From: Desulfuromonadales bacterium
GTDB lineage: Bacteria; Desulfobacterota; Desulfuromonadia; Desulfuromonadales; Syntrophotaleaceae
DNA: 53,489 nt
Reading direction: 5' to 3'
Assembly (NCBI GenBank): GCA_003561875.1
Contig: PWVL01000005.1
Location: 1 to 53,489 of the forward strand
Shown: in pieces, positions 53,117-53,489 of the stretch
Layout of the letters: each line of letters starts with the position of its first letter
Position numbering within the stretch: position 1 is the stretch's first letter
Made by a program: the position numbers and the translations under genes
The notes under the pieces: generated by a model
Told to the model about the DNA's origin: nothing
The model's database searches: none
What the model saw: only the letters and a program-made list of their open reading frames with translations

Positions 53117-53489
53117 CTCTAGGAAGACATCCCTCTTTGTGAGATTTTTCCAAGCCCTGGAACGTTGGTCGCTATGGGCGGAGACGGCGCCAGACAGGAA
53201 TGCGAAGGAAGTGGGGCGGGCGGAAAATCATTTCTTTTTTATAAGAAAATTTTGCGATCGAAAAAAGAGTATGGCAAATCGATTGCTCAAGTGGGCTGGA
53301 CACGGCATGGATATATTTGTCGATAAGATGGGTAAAAATTTTGGAAGTTGAAACTGTCTGCCGGACTTCCCCGGCACGTGATGTCTGCTAGTCTGGTTTT
53401 CATCCGGAAACGGCCCTTTTCCGCTGTAGCGGCGTCAATCTGCAGGTTTGCTTGTGACTCGGACCATCCCTGGCCCTCGCCCTTCGGGC

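Larger units (their letters stand above)
52970..53489. other. Terminal 520-bp region without a convincing gene
   Basis: It holds the promoter of the small Cys-rich gene, a 15-bp tandem repeat and a possible 26-codon ORF (53271-53351, MANRLLKWAGHGMDIF...) inside a 70-codon reading frame. AT-rich patches occur around 53230-53280. Nothing else is recognised up to the window edge. Confidence 0.5.

Overview
The window is about 53.5 kb of roughly 55-58 % GC bacterial chromosome. It is almost entirely core metabolism and information processing. No tRNA, rRNA, CRISPR array, transposase, integrase or phage gene was seen. The gene set points to a deltaproteobacterium of the Desulfuromonadales (Geobacter / Desulfuromonas / Pelobacter-like). 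The pointers are a PxxKW cysteine-rich protein, a DHH-CBS-tRNA nucleotidyltransferase fusion, a TPR protein paired with a GspA/ExeA-like ATPase, the mutL-miaA-hfq order, and a yceD-rpmF-plsX-fabHDG-acpP-fabF cluster. Genus and species cannot be fixed from the sequence alone.

Layout, left to right. (1) 90-2503, minus: purM, purN and a DUF523 gene. (2) 2755-10820, plus: rimI, pyrK-pyrD, the 896-residue DHH/CBS/nucleotidyltransferase fusion, a site-2-protease homologue, scpA-scpB and rluB. (3) 10983-18647, plus: a large TPR protein, an ExeA-like ATPase, mutL-miaA-hfq, a CDP-alcohol phosphatidyltransferase and a second TPR protein, closed by a 21-bp terminator stem. (4) 18745-24327: a PxxKW protein (minus), a CxxCxxCC protein, a phosphohexomutase, an EVE-domain protein and a large AsmA-like protein (plus), then a cold-shock gene (minus) sharing a terminator with the AsmA gene. 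(5) 24792-27521: a PAS-GGDEF cyclase, an ~830-bp stretch without a convincing gene, and mazG (minus). (6) 27677-34642: a near-consensus promoter drives yceD-rpmF-plsX-fabH-fabD-fabG-acpP up to a terminator; fabF-rpiB restart from their own promoter. (7) 34741-42452: glyA, dCMP deaminase, nrdR, ribD-ribE-ribBA-ribH, nusB and hom. (8) 42571-46704: trmL and metY (minus), an NFACT protein (plus) and an HU/IHF gene (minus). (9) 47188-50928: bioB-bioD-bioA and a nicotinamidase, under a consensus promoter whose -35 lies inside a BirA-type operator. (10) 51024-52969, minus: an E. coli-type purB and a very small cysteine-rich protein gene. The last ~500 bp have no convincing gene.

Functionally the window supplies purine and pyrimidine synthesis steps, the type II fatty-acid start and elongation machinery with PlsX, all riboflavin ring-forming enzymes, three biotin enzymes, one-carbon supply (GlyA), Asp-family amino acid steps (Hom, MetY), mismatch repair, tRNA and rRNA modification, and chromosome condensation. 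No undescribed multi-gene system is evident. The best leads are the BirA operator/promoter overlap, an NFACT/RqcH-family protein with an altered DR motif, palindromes flanking the cold-shock and GGDEF genes, the TPR/ExeA pair, and small Cys-rich proteins.
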